DNA of 64,000 nt from Streptoalloteichus tenebrarius. GTDB taxonomy: Bacteria > Actinomycetota > Actinomycetes > Mycobacteriales > Pseudonocardiaceae. The translations under genes and the position numbers were made by a program. The stretch spans positions 1 through 64,000 of the forward strand of contig NZ_JAMTCP010000015.1 in NCBI RefSeq assembly GCF_024171885.1. Direction: 5' to 3'. The notes beneath the pieces are model-generated. The model searched no databases, was not told the origin of the DNA, and saw only the letters and a list, made by a program, of their open reading frames with translations. Shown one piece after another: positions 10,904-18,306 of this stretch (the first letter of the stretch is position 1; each line of letters starts with the position of its first letter).

Positions 10904-11272
10904 GTGAGGATCGGGGAGCTGGCCCGCAGGACCGGTGTGAGTCCGCGCCTGCTGCGCTACTACGAGGAGCAGGGCCTGCTCACGTCGCACCGCGTGGGCG
11001 CCGGCCACCGTCGTTATGACGACGACGCTCCCGCCGTGGTCTCGCACATCAGGACACTGCTGGCCGCCGGCCTGCCGACCAGCGTCATCCGCGAGGTGCT
11101 GCCCTGCGTGGAGGGTCCCGGCCCCGAACTGGAGCACTGCGCGGCGGGGATCCTGCGGGACCAGCTCAGGACCCTCGACGACAAGATCAGCACGCTCCAG
11201 CACGCCCGGTCCGCGCTCGCCGACCTCCTCGCCGACACCGCCTCGCGCCGACCGGCCGACGCCAACGCCTGA
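10904..11272 (+). CDS. MerR-family transcriptional regulator
   Basis: 122 residues from GTG 10904, with GGGAGA six bases upstream; an in-frame ATG at 10889 is less well placed. RIGELARRTGVSPRLLRYYE is the canonical MerR winged helix. A dimerisation coiled coil (DQLRTLDDKISTLQHARSAL) follows. The effector region is minimal, as in the drug- or organic-ligand-responsive MerR subgroup; Cys residues near CVEGPGPELEHC could matter for sensing. Presumed target: the divergent aminotransferase. Confidence 0.93.
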   Translation: MRIGELARRTGVSPRLLRYYEEQGLLTSHRVGAGHRRYDDDAPAVVSHIRTLLAAGLPTSVIREVLPCVEGPGPELEHCAAGILRDQLRTLDDKISTLQHARSALADLLADTASRRPADANA

Positions 11273-11375
11273 TCGCCGAGTGCTCGGCATGCTCGGCATG
11301 CTCGGCCGCGCGAGGCTGTCGCCGCGTCGCGGAGCGAAGGTCGCCCCGCGACGGACTTGGCTCCACCAGGCCAAA

Positions 11376-11420
11376 GGCCCGCTCGCGCGACGGGAGGGAG
11401 CGTCGTCGCGCGAGCGGGCC
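11376..11420. terminator. Bidirectional hairpin between MerR and trypsin genes
   Basis: GGCCCGCTCGCGCGA (11376-11390) pairs perfectly over 15 bases with 11406-11420. It lies between converging genes. Confidence 0.7.
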
Positions 11421-11475
11421 AGGTCGGGATGGGCCGGGCGGGTCGAGGTTCGCGCGGCCCCGCTGATCACCGGAG

Positions 11476-12189
11476 TCAGACGCCGGCGATCGACTGGATC
11501 CAGGACCGGTACTGCGTCACGTTGGTGTACGCGGTGGTGGTCTGCCGGTCGCTGGTGGAGGCCACGCCGACCTGCACGCCGTTGGCCATCATCGGGCCGC
11601 CGGAGTCACCACCGGCCGTGATGCCGTTGCCGCGACGGGCACAGATGGCCGAGCCACCGTAGGCGTCGGTGCAGCCGCCCGTCACCGTCACGTTGGCGAC
11701 CTTCAGGTACCGCGACTGGCAGTTGATCTCCGAGCCGCACTGGGACGTGGCACCCCAGCCGTAGACCTGCACGGACTGGCCCGCCGAGACCGAGCCGGGC
11801 GAGCCCAGCCGGGCGTAGGTCGCCGACACCGAACGGTCGAGCCGGACCAGCGAGAGGTCCGACGAGTGGTTGTGGACCTGCACGCCGTTGGCGACCGTGC
11901 CGCCGCTGGTCTGGTCGAGGCTGCCGATGCGGAACGAGAGATTGCCGCCGCTCACACAGTGCTTCGCGGTCAGGATCCACGTCGGCGCGATGATCGTCGC
12001 GGTACAGGTCTGCCGGCCGTTGGAGAACAGTCGCGCCGCCCACGGAGCGTTGCTCGCCTGCCCACCGCCGATGATGAACGGCGTGGCGCCGCCCTCCGCC
12101 TCGGGCGCCGCCGCCGACGCGGTCGGGGCCATGGCGAGGACGGTGAACAACGCGGCTGCGAGCGCAGGGATCAACCTGGTGATTCGCAC
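11476..12189 (-). CDS. Secreted trypsin-like serine protease (S1)
   Basis: 237 residues from GTG 12189, which has GAGGAA just upstream and directly precedes the signal peptide (RITRLIPALAAALF, ending PTASA). Mature part: the activation-site region reads ATPFIIGGGQASNAPWAA; catalytic His in ILTAKHC, Asp in DLSLVRLD, Ser in GDSGGPM. Cysteines are placed for the usual disulfides (TCTAT, KHC, SQCGSEINC, GCTDA, ICARR). The family is streptomycete trypsin/snapalysin-like extracellular protease. Monocistronic. Confidence 0.92.
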   Translation of the reverse strand: MRITRLIPALAAALFTVLAMAPTASAAAPEAEGGATPFIIGGGQASNAPWAARLFSNGRQTCTATIIAPTWILTAKHCVSGGNLSFRIGSLDQTSGGTVANGVQVHNHSSDLSLVRLDRSVSATYARLGSPGSVSAGQSVQVYGWGATSQCGSEINCQSRYLKVANVTVTGGCTDAYGGSAICARRGNGITAGGDSGGPMMANGVQVGVASTSDRQTTTAYTNVTQYRSWIQSIAGV

Positions 12190-12663
12190 GGTTCCTCGAT
12201 TCCGAAGACACGCGATTTCTCGCGTACAGGGGGTGTCTTGGGACACGAGGTTCTTACCACTCGATCGAGTGAAAAGGGATATATCACATCGTCATAACGC
12301 GGACGCGGTGTTCGCCGGACGGACGGCGTGGACCCCTGTCGTCGTCGCCCCAGTCACCCTGACGCTCAGCCCGTCCGCCCAGCTCAGCGGCGTGCTCCCC
12401 CGCCCCGGACCGCGCGGACTCCCCCGCGCGCGCCCAATCCTTGAGACGAACGGCAGCACGCCCCTGCGAACGAAAGGCATAGGTAGGCGCTAATAGTCAG
12501 TCATCCCTACTTCTGCGCATGCCCCGACTTGTCGGACATGGCAAGGGAGCGAGGCGTGGCGAGGCCCCGGTCGGCGACCGCCCCCCGATCGCCATTGGTA
12601 GGGGCGGTCACCGTTGACGATCCGTTGTCGTCGACCACGCAGTCATGTGCCGCTGGCGGACAG
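12190..12663. other. Intergenic region, no gene seen
   Basis: 474 bases between the trypsin gene start and the stop of the TIM-barrel gene. The part next to the trypsin gene is AT-richer (ATCGAGTGAAAAGGGATA around 12263-12282) and probably holds its promoter. I found no convincing ORF, tRNA or repeat in the rest. Confidence 0.45.
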
Positions 12664-13695
12664 TCAGCCGCCGTAGTACTCGGCGAGGGCGGTGAAGGCG
12701 GCCTTGGGTTCCCAGGGCATGTCGGGGTAGGTGTCCCCGAGGCGGTTGACGAGGACTCTGACGATGCCGGGGCTGGCCAGATCCAGGTCGTCGCGCGGGT
12801 CGCCGTCGGGGCGATGAGGGAAGTTGTGGAGCGCGAACAGGAACACGAAGGCGCTGTCCACCCCTTCCGCGTCGAAGATCTCCAGCAGCTCGCGCACGTA
12901 GGCGGCCTGGCCGGCCTCGTCGCGGACGTACTCGCCGTCCAGCCGAGCCGGAACGCCGGTGTCCCCGTCGTACTCGACGATCTCCATGCACCGGGCGCCA
13001 TGATCGCCCGCGCCGCGGTAGGCGCAGGTGCCGAACTCGGTGATCGCGACCGGCTTCCCCAGCGCGACGAGAGAGCGGACGCCCTCACGGAACTGGTCGG
13101 CGACCTCGGCCGAGCGGTAGAGATCCACTCCCACGATGTCGAAGGGCTCCCAGTCGACGCGCTCCAGCGGGATCGCGGCGTAGGTGACCCTGCCGCCGAA
13201 CCGTTCGCGGACGAGCGACACGGCCCTGCCGAGGAAGTCGTTCACGCGTCCGCTCGCCTCGCCGACCAGCTTGCGCAGGCGTTCCTGGTCCCGGTGTCCG
13301 AGCAACACGTCGAGGCGGTCCTCCTGGGTGTCGCCGGGCAGGAAACCCCTGTTCATCAGGCTCAGCTCGGCGCCGGTGACGAAGACGACCTCGGCTCCCC
13401 GCCGCCGCACCCGCTCCGCCCGCTCGGCGCAGTCGGCGAACAGCGAGAGCATCTCGTCGGCGGTCAGTTCGAGCGGGTAGGGCGAGAACCAGACCTCCAT
13501 GCCGAGGTCGGCGGCGCAGGTCGCGGCCACCTCCAGCCGCTCCGGATCGCCGCCGATGACGCGCACGGCCGTGCAGTGCAGGTCGTCGCGGATGATGGCC
13601 AGCTCCCGCCTGACCACGTCGGGGTCGAAGTGCTCACGGGAGCTTCCTCCGGTGCCGAGGAGGCCGGTGTCGTAGGTGATTCCCCTGGCTCGCAC
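12664..13695 (-). CDS. TIM-barrel glycosidase-like protein (often annotated as abortive infection protein)
   Basis: 343 residues from GTG 13695, with AGGAAGGA eight bases upstream. The protein has the look of a glycoside-hydrolase-fold barrel: ARGITYDTGL at the N-terminus, HCTAVRVIGGDPERLE, EVWFSPYP, VTGAELSLMN, DIVGVDLYRS, VAITEFGTCAYRG and FALHNFPHRPDGDPRDDLD near the end. Glu residues at the ends of the strands (GAELS, TEFG) are in the acid/nucleophile positions of clan GH-A. Actinobacterial homologues carry the label abortive infection protein, for which I see no support in the sequence. Divergent from a TetR gene, with a shared 30-bp operator. Confidence 0.75.
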   Translation of the reverse strand: MRARGITYDTGLLGTGGSSREHFDPDVVRRELAIIRDDLHCTAVRVIGGDPERLEVAATCAADLGMEVWFSPYPLELTADEMLSLFADCAERAERVRRRGAEVVFVTGAELSLMNRGFLPGDTQEDRLDVLLGHRDQERLRKLVGEASGRVNDFLGRAVSLVRERFGGRVTYAAIPLERVDWEPFDIVGVDLYRSAEVADQFREGVRSLVALGKPVAITEFGTCAYRGAGDHGARCMEIVEYDGDTGVPARLDGEYVRDEAGQAAYVRELLEIFDAEGVDSAFVFLFALHNFPHRPDGDPRDDLDLASPGIVRVLVNRLGDTYPDMPWEPKAAFTALAEYYGG

Positions 13696-13746
13696 GGGCC
13701 ACGTCCTTCCTGTCGGGGTGTGGGAGCCCGAGGCTAGAAGCAAAAA

Positions 13747-13776
13747 GTGCGTGCACGCAAGTTTGCGTGCACGCAC
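13747..13776. promoter_or_regulatory. 30-bp palindrome, probable TetR operator
   Basis: Two perfect 14-base arms (GTGCGTGCACGCAA and its complement) separated by GT. It lies in the divergent gap, 51 bases from the TIM-barrel start and 21 from the TetR GTG. Each arm itself contains the smaller palindrome GCGTGCACGC, so two dimers could bind. Confidence 0.8.
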
Positions 13777-13797
13777 CCAAACTGGGATGCTGGGACG

Positions 13798-14457
13798 GTG
13801 ACGACGAGGCGGACGGGACTGCGCGAGCAGAAGAAGCGAGCCACCAGGGAGGCGCTGCGCGAGGCGGCACTGCGACTCGCGCTGGAACGCGGGCCGGACA
13901 ACGTGCGCGTCGACGACATCGCCGAGGCCGCCGGCGTCTCGCCGAGGACCTACAACAACTACTTCTCCAGTCGGGAACAGGCGATCGTCGCCGCCGTCAC
14001 CGCCGAGCGGGAGTCCCGGGTCGCCGAGGCGGTGGCGGCCCAGCCCGACCAGGTCCGCCTCGCCGACGCCGTGGTCGACGCGATCGTGGAGCAGTACACC
14101 GATCCGGGCGAGCCTCACCGCGACGCGATGCTGCTGATCACCACCCGGCCCGCGCTGCGCGAGGCGTTCCTCGACACCGCCGCCGCGATCGAACACCCTC
14201 TCGCCGACGCGATCTCCCAGCGCCTCGGCGACTCCGGCCCGCACACCGCGCGGGTGCTCGCGGCGAGCGTGGCCGCCGCGGTTCGCGTCGCACTCGAACA
14301 ATGGGTGCGCCCCGTCTCCACGTCACCTGCCGCCAGTGGGCTCGTCGTGCCGTCCGGCTCACTGCCCGACCTGATCCGCAGCACGCTCGCGCCACTCACA
14401 CCCGCGCTCGACGCCGCCGAAGAACGAGCGCGACGCGGTCAACCCGACAGTGTCTAA
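13798..14457 (+). CDS. TetR-family regulator
   Basis: 219 residues from GTG 13798, directly after the palindrome; starts further upstream would lie inside the operator. N-terminal [39 protein letters not shown], the AcrR-type motif. The C-terminal ligand domain ends in an acidic/helical tail. Divergent TIM-barrel gene is the presumed target. Confidence 0.92.
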   Translation: MTTRRTGLREQKKRATREALREAALRLALERGPDNVRVDDIAEAAGVSPRTYNNYFSSREQAIVAAVTAERESRVAEAVAAQPDQVRLADAVVDAIVEQYTDPGEPHRDAMLLITTRPALREAFLDTAAAIEHPLADAISQRLGDSGPHTARVLAASVAAAVRVALEQWVRPVSTSPAASGLVVPSGSLPDLIRSTLAPLTPALDAAEERARRGQPDSV

Positions 14458-14594
14458 AGTGGACGATCTGCCGCGACGCCCTCGCGTGTCTCGGCGAATC
14501 CGGAAAGCACTGCCACGAGCACGCCACGTTGTTGACTGTCCACTGTTCACACTCCGCGCTGCCGACGCCGTCGCCGAGCGACGCGTTCAGCGTG

Positions 14595-14625
14595 TTGACC
14601 TGGAGTGCGCTCCAACCCGTAGCGT
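14595..14625 (+). promoter_or_regulatory. MerR-type promoter of the aldo/keto reductase gene
   Basis: TTGACC (14595-14600) and TAGCGT (14620-14625) are separated by 19 bases instead of 17, and the spacer contains the perfect dyad TGGAGTGCGCTCCA (14601-14614). A 19-bp spacer with a central dyad is the hallmark of MerR-activated promoters. It is 40 bases upstream of the reductase ATG. Confidence 0.8.
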
Positions 14626-14665
14626 CGCGGCCACCGGCTCCCGCAAAACCACAGGAGGCAGCGGC

Positions 14666-15652
14666 ATGATCAACGTCCCCACCCGGCACCTCGGCGAACT
14701 GGCGGTCTCCGCGCAGGGGCTGGGCTGCATGGGCATGAGCCACGCCTACGGGGCCGCCGACGACGAGCAGTCGATCGCGACGCTGCACCGCGCCCTCGAC
14801 CTCGGGGTGACCCTCCTGGACACCGCCGACTTCTACGGCGCGGGGCGGAACGAGGAGCTGGTCGGGCGGGCCATCGCCGGGCGCCGCGACGAGGTCGTGC
14901 TGGCCACCAAGTTCGGCTTGGTCAACCGGCTGGGCGAGCCCACCGTCATCCGGGGCGACGCCGCGTACGTGCGGCAGGCGTGCGAGGCGTCGCTGCGCCG
15001 ACTCGGCGTCGACCACATCGACCTCTACTACCAGCACCGGGTCGACCCTCGGGTGCCGATCGAGGAGACCGTCGGCGCCATGGCCGAACTGGTGCGCGAG
15101 GGGAAGGTCCGCCACCTCGGCCTGTCCGAGGCCAGCGCGGCCGCCCTCCGACGCGCGCACGCCGTGCACCCGATCGCCGCGCTCCAGAGCGAGTGGTCCC
15201 TGTGGACCCGCGACCTGGAGGCGGAGATCCTTCCGGTCTGCCGCGAGCTGGGCATCGGGCTGGTCCCCTTCTCCCCGCTCGGGCGCGGATTCCTGACCGG
15301 CCGGTACAGGTCGGTGGAGGCGCTGGCCGAGACCGACATGCGACGGAACCAGCCGCGGTTCGCCGAGGGCAACCTCGAACGGAACCTGGCGATCGTGGCG
15401 CGGCTGGACGAGCTGGCCGCGGCGAAGGGCGTCACCCCAGGGCAGCTCGCCCTGGCCTGGGTGCAGCACCGCGGCGAGGACGTGGTGCCGATCCCCGGCA
15501 CCCGGCGGCAGCGGTACCTGGAGGAGAACCTCGCGGCCCTGACCATCGAGCTGTCCGCCGAGGACCTCGCCGCCATCGAGGCCGCCGTCCCGCCCGAGCA
15601 GGTCGCGGGCACCCGCTACGACGCAGCCAGCCTCACCTTCGTCAACGGCTGA
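14666..15652 (+). CDS. Aldo/keto reductase
   Basis: 328 residues from ATG 14666, with AGGAGG nine bases before it. Catalytic tetrad visible: Asp and Tyr in [11 protein letters not shown], Lys in LATKFG, His in YYQHRVD. The C-terminal [14 protein letters not shown] segment binds NADPH. It belongs to the YajO/AKR13-like group of cytosolic reductases of aldehydes and quinones. The MerR-type promoter in front suggests induction by electrophiles or aldehydes; no MerR gene is adjacent. Confidence 0.94.
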   Translation: MINVPTRHLGELAVSAQGLGCMGMSHAYGAADDEQSIATLHRALDLGVTLLDTADFYGAGRNEELVGRAIAGRRDEVVLATKFGLVNRLGEPTVIRGDAAYVRQACEASLRRLGVDHIDLYYQHRVDPRVPIEETVGAMAELVREGKVRHLGLSEASAAALRRAHAVHPIAALQSEWSLWTRDLEAEILPVCRELGIGLVPFSPLGRGFLTGRYRSVEALAETDMRRNQPRFAEGNLERNLAIVARLDELAAAKGVTPGQLALAWVQHRGEDVVPIPGTRRQRYLEENLAALTIELSAEDLAAIEAAVPPEQVAGTRYDAASLTFVNG

Positions 15653-15692
15653 CACCAGCCCGGCCATCTGGATCACCAGGTCGAGATCCCGC

Positions 15693-15728
15693 CCGGCAGG
15701 TGGTCGCACTGAGTGCGCCACCTGCCGG
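15693..15728. terminator. Hairpin after aldo/keto reductase
   Basis: A 36-base imperfect palindrome: CCGGCAGGTG (15693-15702) pairs with CACCTGCCGG (15719-15728), and CGCACT with AGTGCG inside. It lies about 40 bases after the stop. Confidence 0.65.
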
Positions 15729-15839
15729 TTCGGCCAGGACCAGCCAGCTCTTCCACGTCGACGCACCCTCCCGTGTTCTGGCCGTCGCCCTGCTCGTGCG
15801 AGACGCAGAGAATCAAGGCCAGCGCCAACAACGTGGTGC

Positions 15840-16160
15840 TTGACCACAGCCACGCCCCACCCGTGCACCGCCTACCGGCTGCCGGACGGACGGCGGGTGT
15901 TCTTCAAGCAGATCCGGCCCGTGCGACTGCCCGTCACGTGCGCAGGGTGTCGGTTCAACAACAGCACCGACTGTCAGGAAGGCTTCTACGGCGTGCGGCT
16001 CTACTACGACCGCACCGGCCGCTACCAAGTCGGCGTGTGCATCCAGCGCATGGACCTGTGCATGCCGCTGGACGAGATCGTGACCAGCCCGAAGCCCGCC
16101 GAGATCCTCGCCCTGCGCGAAGCGGAGTACCAGCGGCTCACTGCCCGCCTCTGCGGATAA
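15840..16160 (+). CDS. Small Cys-rich protein, likely radical-SAM C-terminal (SPASM-like) fragment
   Basis: 106 residues if the TTG at 15840 is the start; there is no ATG or well-placed RBS, so it may be the tail of a gene that lost its N-terminus. Cys at about positions 34 and 37 (CAGC), 45, 67 and 74 resemble an auxiliary iron-sulfur site. The text RRVFFKQIRPVRLPV and VGVCIQRMDLCMPLDE is like the C-terminal part of MoaA-like radical SAM proteins as I remember them; the core CxxxCxxC motif is absent here and upstream. It precedes the CYTH gene by 37 bases. Function not assigned. Confidence 0.45.
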   Translation: MTTATPHPCTAYRLPDGRRVFFKQIRPVRLPVTCAGCRFNNSTDCQEGFYGVRLYYDRTGRYQVGVCIQRMDLCMPLDEIVTSPKPAEILALREAEYQRLTARLCG

Positions 16161-16197
16161 CGTCCACCGCTGATCACCTTCCGGAAGGAGCCCGGTA

Positions 16198-16728
16198 GTG
16201 CCCATCGAGCACGAAGCCAAGATCCTCGACATCGACCCCGACGCCATGGAACGGCTGATCCTGGACAAGGGCGGTCAGAAGCTCGGTGAACGGTTCATGC
16301 GGCGCTACGTCTACGACCTCACCCCCGGCGACCAGTCCAAGTGGATCAGGCTGCGCGACACCGGCGACGAGGTCACCCTGACCGTCAAGGAAATCGCCAG
16401 CGACGCCATCGACGGCACCCACGAGACCGAAGTGACCGTGAGCGACTTCGACGCGACCAACGCCCTGCTCGGCGTGCTCGGGTTCACCGCGAAGTCGTAC
16501 CAGGAGACCAAGCGCACGAGCTTCCTGCTCGACGGCGCGCAGGTCGAGATCGACACCTGGCCCCGGATCCCTCCGTACCTGGAGATCGAAGCCGGATCCA
16601 AGGACGAGGTGATCAGGGTCGCCGGACTGCTCGGCTATGCCGAGACCGACTTGACCGGCGAGAACACGATCAAGGTCTACGCCCGCTACGGCATCGACCT
16701 CAACACGATCCCCGAACTGCGCTTCTGA
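16198..16728 (+). CDS. CYTH-domain protein (class IV adenylate cyclase-like)
   Basis: 176 residues, GTG start with AAGGAG seven bases upstream. The N-terminal ExExK signature is IEHEAKIL, followed by the basic strands of the CYTH tunnel (WIRLRDTGDEVTLTVKEI, ETKRTSFLLDGAQVEIDTWP, YLEIEAGSKDEV). CYTH enzymes act on triphosphates with divalent metals; members include CyaB adenylate cyclase and thiamine triphosphatase. The actual substrate cannot be read from sequence. Confidence 0.9.
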   Translation: MPIEHEAKILDIDPDAMERLILDKGGQKLGERFMRRYVYDLTPGDQSKWIRLRDTGDEVTLTVKEIASDAIDGTHETEVTVSDFDATNALLGVLGFTAKSYQETKRTSFLLDGAQVEIDTWPRIPPYLEIEAGSKDEVIRVAGLLGYAETDLTGENTIKVYARYGIDLNTIPELRF

Positions 16729-17094
16729 CCCTCGCCACTCGATGCCTTGCCGGACCCTGGTGACCGGTGTTCTCTCTCAAGGATGGTCCACTTCGGACTC
16801 CCGAGGGTTGCGACGCCGAGACGACATCCTTTTCACACCATGGGAGAGGGGCAAGGACCTCAGGAGGTCGGCAGGACCATCCTCAAGGTGAGCGACTGAG
16901 GCCCGCTACTCCTGAACGGCGATGCCCGCAACCCATTTTTGCTGTTCAGCCCCTGGTTATCCACAGGGGCGCGAGTTGTCCACAGGCCAGTGATGTCGCC
17001 TTGGTCGGGGGGCAGAGCCTGGATAGGCTGGAGCAGGGCTCGCCCCCAGGGCGGGTGGGGGCTGACCACAGGGAAGGGCCGGGCAGGTCGCCGG
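16729..17094. other. Intergenic region carrying a repeated DnaA-box-like element
   Basis: No gene seen. From 16957 to 17064 it contains copy A of an element described separately. The rest is unremarkable. Confidence 0.5.
16957..17064. repeat. DnaA-box-containing repeat, copy A
   Basis: TTATCCACA (16957-16965, identical to the DnaA consensus box), 10 bases, TTGTCCACA (16976-16984), then after about 36 variable bases the conserved block GGATAGGCTGGAGCAGGGCT with a G-rich tail ending GTGGGGGCTG at 17064. The same order and 10-base spacing recur at 44072-44180. Confidence 0.75.
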
Positions 17095-18125
17095 TCAGCG
17101 CGGACCGAGGTCGAAGGTGTAGGTTCCGGTCTTCCCCGCGTCGGACCACACCGCGAGCAGGTAGCGCCTGCCCGGTTCGACAGCGCCCAGCGCGATGTCC
17201 CAGCAGGGGTTGCTCGGCGTGTAGGCATGGGGCGCGGGGCCGTCCTCCACCAACGCGACGACGATCCCCTGGCATGGGCTTCCGTTGGCCAGGCGCACGG
17301 TCGTCGGGCTGTCCGGCTGGAACGCGTACAGGTCCACGCGGCCGGACACGTCGAGCCGCCCGGAGATGCGGTCGCCGAGTTTCGCGGTGAGCCGCCGGTC
17401 CTTGCCGGTGACGACCCGGAACCCGAACGGCCCGGTGGCGCCGCTCCTGCGCGTGACCTCCAATCGGTAGGGGGCGGAGGGCCTGACCCGGTACTGGTAG
17501 GCGCTCGTCACCGTGAACCCCGGCGCGTCGCCGGCGACGGGGCCGGCGAGGTCGACGTCCAGGCCCTGTTCGGCCCCGGTCACGTCATGGAGCCGGAACA
17601 CCGTGGCGCCGCCCAGGTCGAGGTCGTAACGCACGACCTGGCCCGGTCGGTCGATCCGTCCGACCACGACGTCGCCGTCGCGCAGCCTCCTGTCCGTGCC
17701 GGTCACCAGGGCCCCCTCGGGGCCGCGTCGGCGAGGGCGAACCGCGCTTCCCCGGTGAGGCCGACGTCGAGGGTGCACGCGTCGAGCGTCACCTCGTCGG
17801 TGATCCCCAGTCGGCGGCACAGCGCCTCCGCCGACGCGCGGTTCGGCAGGTCCTCCGCCCGCACCTCCCGTTCGGGGAGGGCGCGGTCGGTGAACGTCTC
17901 GGTGCTGGTGCCCGGTTCGTAGGTGAACAGCGAACTGGTGGCGGTCACCCGCCAGGCGTCGGCGAAGGCGCGGTGGAGCGGCTCGAATGCGGGTGGTTGG
18001 GCCAGCGGGCCGGAGCCGGGGATGTCCAGGTCGTCCTCGGGCCTGCCGTTGAAGTTGCCGAGCAGCCCCCGCACCGCGCCGCGCCGTGGCGCCGCGAGGC
18101 TCATCTCCACCACCAGTCCCCACGT
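17095..18125 (-). pseudogene. Secreted von Willebrand factor type D-domain protein, truncated and frameshifted
   Basis: Reading leftward from about 18125, one frame gives the end of a vWD domain (VRGLLGNFNGRPEDDLDIPG, then DAWRVTATSSLFTYEPG and FTDRALPERE). At about 17700-17720 this frame runs out while the continuation (LRDGDVVVGRIDRPGQVVRY up to SDAGKTGTYTFDLGPR at 17098) is in another frame. That second part looks like a PPC/beta-sandwich module. No signal peptide or start precedes the vWD piece, so the 5' half is lost as well. Confidence 0.75.
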
Positions 18126-18306
18126 TCCATGTCGAGGGGTTGACAGGAGCGGCGCGGAGACATAGTCAGAGCGCCCCACCTATCTCGGTCAAGAGGAGCA
18201 GAATGTTCAGTCCTATGAGGACGGCGCTTGTACTGCTACGCCCAAGTCCGCGAAGTCTCCTCAGGAGACGAGCAGCAGGGCGGTACTGATCGTCAGCGGA
18301 CTTATA

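Noticed and set aside
12664-13695. Abortive infection protein as part of a defence system
   Set aside because: The sequence looks like a glycosidase-fold TIM barrel under a TetR repressor; the abortive-infection label has no motif support.
16957-17064. Possible replication origin because of DnaA boxes
   Set aside because: Only two boxes per copy, no dnaA, dnaN or AT-rich unwinding region nearby, and the element occurs twice in the window.
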